Shown: positions 50,868 to 52,814 of the stretch, piece after piece | Numbering within the stretch: position 1 is the stretch's first letter | Layout: each line of letters opens with the position of its first letter | DNA from: Candidatus Rokubacteria bacterium 13_1_40CM_69_27 | GTDB lineage: Bacteria > Methylomirabilota > Methylomirabilia > Rokubacteriales > CSP1-6 | Reading direction: 5' to 3' | Length of the DNA stretch: 52,814 bases | Assembly: GCA_001917535.1 (NCBI GenBank) | Contig: MNEF01000051.1 | Location: 1-52,814, forward strand | Position numbers and translations under genes: made by a program | Notes under the pieces: model-generated | The model's database searches: none | The model's input: the letters and a program-made list of their open reading frames with translations, nothing else | What the model was told of the DNA's origin: nothing

Positions 50868-51773
50868 TCAGCCCAGGCTCAGCGTGCGGCGGATCCGCAC
50901 CGGCCTCTTGGGCAGCGGGCGCGCTTGCTCGTCCTCGGGCGTCTCCAGCCCGGTTTCCACGAAGCCGAACTGGAGGAGCCGCTTGGCGTCGAGGAACGAA
51001 CGGGCGCGGCTGCGGGAGCCGAGGAGGACCATGACGAACTGCTGGCCGTCGCGCCACGCGGCGACGGCCAGATTGTAGCCGGCCTCCTGGGTGAAGCCGG
51101 TCTTGATGGCCTGCACCCCGAGCGGATCGCGGAAGAGCGGGACGTGGCGCGTGTAGACACGGCGCCGGTAGATGAACGTCTGTCCCCCCAACAACGGGCG
51201 GGCGGCGGAATGGTCGTGGAGGAGACGGGCGGTGAGCTGGGCCAGATCGCGGGCGCTGCTGCGCTGGGCGGCATCGGGCAGGCCGTGGGGGTTCACGAAG
51301 TGGGTGGCCAGGAGGCCGAGCTGCCTGGCCTTGCCGTTCATGCGGTCGACGAAGGTGGCCTCCTCACCCTGGCCCAGGTGCTCGGCCACCGCGGTCGCCG
51401 CGTCGTTGGCGGAGGCGATCGCCACGCCCTCGAGCAGCACGCGGAAGGCCACCTGCTCGCCGGCGCGAACGCCCATGCGGTAGCGGGGTCTCGACGCCGC
51501 ATACTTGCTGATCGTGACCGGCTCCTCCAGGTCGACACGTCCGGCCTCGAGGTCCTCGAAGGCGAGGTAGAGCGTCATCAGCTTGACGAGGCTGGCGGGA
51601 GCGCGCTCGCCGTCGGCATTCTTGGCGTAGAGCGTGCGACCCTCGGCGTCGAGAAGGAGGACCGCCTCCGCGTCCAGCACCGGCGAGCGGCCGTTCTGGG
51701 CCCCGGCGATGGCAGGAACGAGGAGGGCGACCACGAGCGCGGAAATGATGTGGGCCGAAAGCACCAGACGCAT
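50868..51773 (-). CDS. dacA: D-alanyl-D-alanine carboxypeptidase (PBP5/6 family)
   Basis: The 301-residue exported serine peptidase removes the terminal D-Ala of peptidoglycan pentapeptides. Active-site motifs: PASLVKLMT (Ser61-Lys64), SAN (Ser121-Asn123) and KTG (224-226). It has a signal peptide but is shorter than PBP5, and the C-terminal beta domain and amphipathic anchor seem reduced (the end is basic, KRPVRIRRTLSLG). It probably acts in the periplasm on cell-wall maturation. Confidence 0.94.
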   Translation of the reverse strand: MRLVLSAHIISALVVALLVPAIAGAQNGRSPVLDAEAVLLLDAEGRTLYAKNADGERAPASLVKLMTLYLAFEDLEAGRVDLEEPVTISKYAASRPRYRMGVRAGEQVAFRVLLEGVAIASANDAATAVAEHLGQGEEATFVDRMNGKARQLGLLATHFVNPHGLPDAAQRSSARDLAQLTARLLHDHSAARPLLGGQTFIYRRRVYTRHVPLFRDPLGVQAIKTGFTQEAGYNLAVAAWRDGQQFVMVLLGSRSRARSFLDAKRLLQFGFVETGLETPEDEQARPLPKRPVRIRRTLSLG

Positions 51774-51812
51774 TCTAGTCAGGGCCCGGAAAGGGCGGCA
51801 AGCAAAAAGCCG

Positions 51813-52082
51813 TCAGCGGACCGCCTGCTTGAGGTCCTTGGAGGGCTTGAAGCGGGGGATGCGGCCGGCCACGGTGATGGTCTGGCCGGTCCGCGGGTTG
51901 CGCAGGGTGCGCGGGCGGCGGCGCGCCACCGAGAATGTCCCGAAGCCCACCAGGGTTACCGAGTCGCCGCGCTTGAGCGAGGTGCGGATGGCGGCGAGCA
52001 TCGCCCGCAGCGCGCGCTCGGTGCCGGCCTTGGGCCAACCGGTGGCCTTGGCCATGTGCGTGACCAGGTCGGCGCGGGTCAT
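51813..52082 (-). CDS. hup: HU family DNA-binding protein
   Basis: The 89-residue histone-like protein has the HU fold: N-terminal helices (TRADLVTHMAKATGWPK), GDSVTLVGFGTFSVARRRPR, then the DNA-intercalating arm RNPRTGQTITVAGRIPRFKPSK. It dimerises and bends DNA. It starts immediately after the stop of the gene at 52083, so it is translated from the same mRNA. Confidence 0.95.
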   Translation of the reverse strand: MTRADLVTHMAKATGWPKAGTERALRAMLAAIRTSLKRGDSVTLVGFGTFSVARRRPRTLRNPRTGQTITVAGRIPRFKPSKDLKQAVR

Positions 52083-52574
52083 CTACATGCCGAAGGCGCC
52101 GCGGGCCTCGTCCATCACCGCCTCGGTGATCGTCGGATAGCCCTTGGCTTCGGCGAAGCGCTCGACGGCGCGGCGGGCCAGGGGCCGGATGAACTCCGGG
52201 ATGCGCTCGATGCGCGCCTGGGCCTCGGGCGACCAGGCGACGCCCGCCGGCGCCGTCGCCGTTCCCTCGTTCAGCATCTCGGCGAACGGGCATCCCGCCC
52301 CGGTCGCCTCCCCGCTGGCGGCGCCTTCGAAGACGTCGGGGCGCGGATCCGCCATCGAGGCGCGCACGTGCTCGAACGGCGCCGCCGCGGCCGGGGACCC
52401 CCCGATCTTCACGCCGAGGCTCCGCACCATCTGCGTCTCGAAGGGATTCGTCAGCATGGCCACGCGGAACCCGCACTGGGGACAGCGGAACGTGATCGTG
52501 AGCGAGCCTTCGTCCGGTCCTTCAGTCCCGTGGAGCTTCATCGGCGCGTCACAGTCGAGGCAGAGGAACTTCAT
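52083..52574 (-). CDS. Zinc-ribbon protein with PCP_red (protochlorophyllide-reductase-like) C-terminal domain
   Basis: The 163-residue protein has an N-terminal ribbon (CLDCDAPM...CPQCGF), a linker with a lone Cys in GAGCPFAE and a C-terminal helical domain, WSPEAQARIERIPEFIRPLARRAVERFAEAKG with EAVMDEARG. That last pattern is the PCP_red module found at the end of the BchB subunit and in many non-photosynthetic proteins. No photosynthesis gene is near. The role is unknown. It overlaps the upstream membrane gene by ATGA. Confidence 0.8.
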   Translation of the reverse strand: MKFLCLDCDAPMKLHGTEGPDEGSLTITFRCPQCGFRVAMLTNPFETQMVRSLGVKIGGSPAAAAPFEHVRASMADPRPDVFEGAASGEATGAGCPFAEMLNEGTATAPAGVAWSPEAQARIERIPEFIRPLARRAVERFAEAKGYPTITEAVMDEARGAFGM

Positions 52575-52814
52575 GGCCGGGCCATTCTAGCAGGGGCGCC
52601 CAGACGCGGCCACACCCGCAGCGCGGCGGGCGACTCCATGAGAACGATCGCCCCCAGCGCGAAGAGCGTCGACCCCCAGTGACCGGTGATGGCCGTGCGG
52701 ACGCCCACGACGGAGAAGAAGACGTAGGCCGAAAACCGCGCGCGGGCCTGCCGGGTCGCGAGCAGGAGCGCGACGAGCGGCGCGGCCAGGCCCGAGATCC
52801 ACCAGCGCGCCGCC
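52571..52814 (-). CDS. Membrane protein, C-terminal part (5' end beyond window)
   Basis: From the window edge the minus strand encodes about 80 residues with three hydrophobic stretches: WWISGLAAPLVALLLATRQA, FSAYVFFSVVGVR and WGSTLFALGAIVLM. It ends ARMARP at TGA 52571-52573, which overlaps the next ATG. The N-terminus and start lie outside. The family cannot be named from this piece. A competing open frame here reads as arginine-rich noise. Confidence 0.7.
   Translation of the reverse strand, partial: AARWWISGLAAPLVALLLATRQARARFSAYVFFSVVGVRTAITGHWGSTLFALGAIVLMESPAALRVWPRLGAPARMARP

Noticed and set aside
52587..52802. Minus-strand open frame with an ATG near the window end
   Set aside because: The product is Arg/Gly-rich noise. 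The overlapping frame encodes hydrophobic helices and ends with an ATGA overlap to the next gene.

Overview
This is a high-GC bacterial chromosomal segment, densely coding, with many genes overlapping by ATGA, GTGA or TGATG. It looks like a Gram-negative-type cell: it has an LpxL-like lipid A acyltransferase, a TatA subunit, LspA, and FtsEX with an EnvC-like factor. Several traits fit an uncultured Rokubacteria/Methylomirabilota-like soil or subsurface lineage: the divergent membrane pyrophosphatase, paired luciferase-like oxidoreductases, selenocysteine genes, and small RRxGERR proteins. That placement is inference from style and gene content. No phylogeny was run.

Layout. 1-490: 3' end of 23S rRNA, 5S rRNA and a terminator. 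0.5-10 kb: rhomboid protease and YacG (minus strand); membrane pyrophosphatase, DedA, lipid A acyltransferase and secreted proteins; LysM transglycosylase, MoaD/ThiS-like carrier and YihY. 9.9-15.3 kb: a small secreted gene broken by an amber codon, then tRNA-Sec (selC), DUF3105, a lipoprotein, a small unknown gene, selA and selB. 15.3-19.6 kb: tatA, a ROK kinase, a decayed GT-C glycosyltransferase, an intact GT-C-like gene and a retropepsin-like protease. 19.6-31.5 kb: ileS-lspA-rluD, glmU-glmS, yfbR, and a UvrD/PcrA helicase carrying a 357-residue intein. 31.5-43.7 kb: gatCAB, ftsEX-envC-ctpA, tsaD, an NtrB/NtrC-type two-component pair and a lone receiver protein. 43.6-45.7 kb (minus strand): thiC under a TPP riboswitch, preceded by a 44-codon gene. 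45.8-49.8 kb: a tightly overlapping catabolic-type operon (LLM oxidoreductase, alpha/beta hydrolase, SDR, LLM oxidoreductase). 49.8-52.8 kb: a 52-aa SWIB-like protein behind CsoR-like palindromes, then a minus-strand set (membrane protein, PCP_red/zinc-ribbon protein, HU, DacA, HAD).

What stands out. The window holds near-complete selenocysteine insertion machinery (selC, selA, selB) with unknown genes embedded, and an intein in helicase motif III. A GC-rich interspersed repeat family has at least four copies between genes, and its edge appears to supply the ribosome binding site of selB and ntrC. There is also an unusual number of local lesions: a perfect 153-bp in-frame tandem duplication in gatB; the glmS 3' end fused to a fragment of an unrelated gene; an internal deletion with frameshift in a glycosyltransferase; an amber codon in a secreted protein; and a hairpin block between ftsE and ftsX. 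Some of these may be metagenome assembly artefacts and should be checked against reads first.
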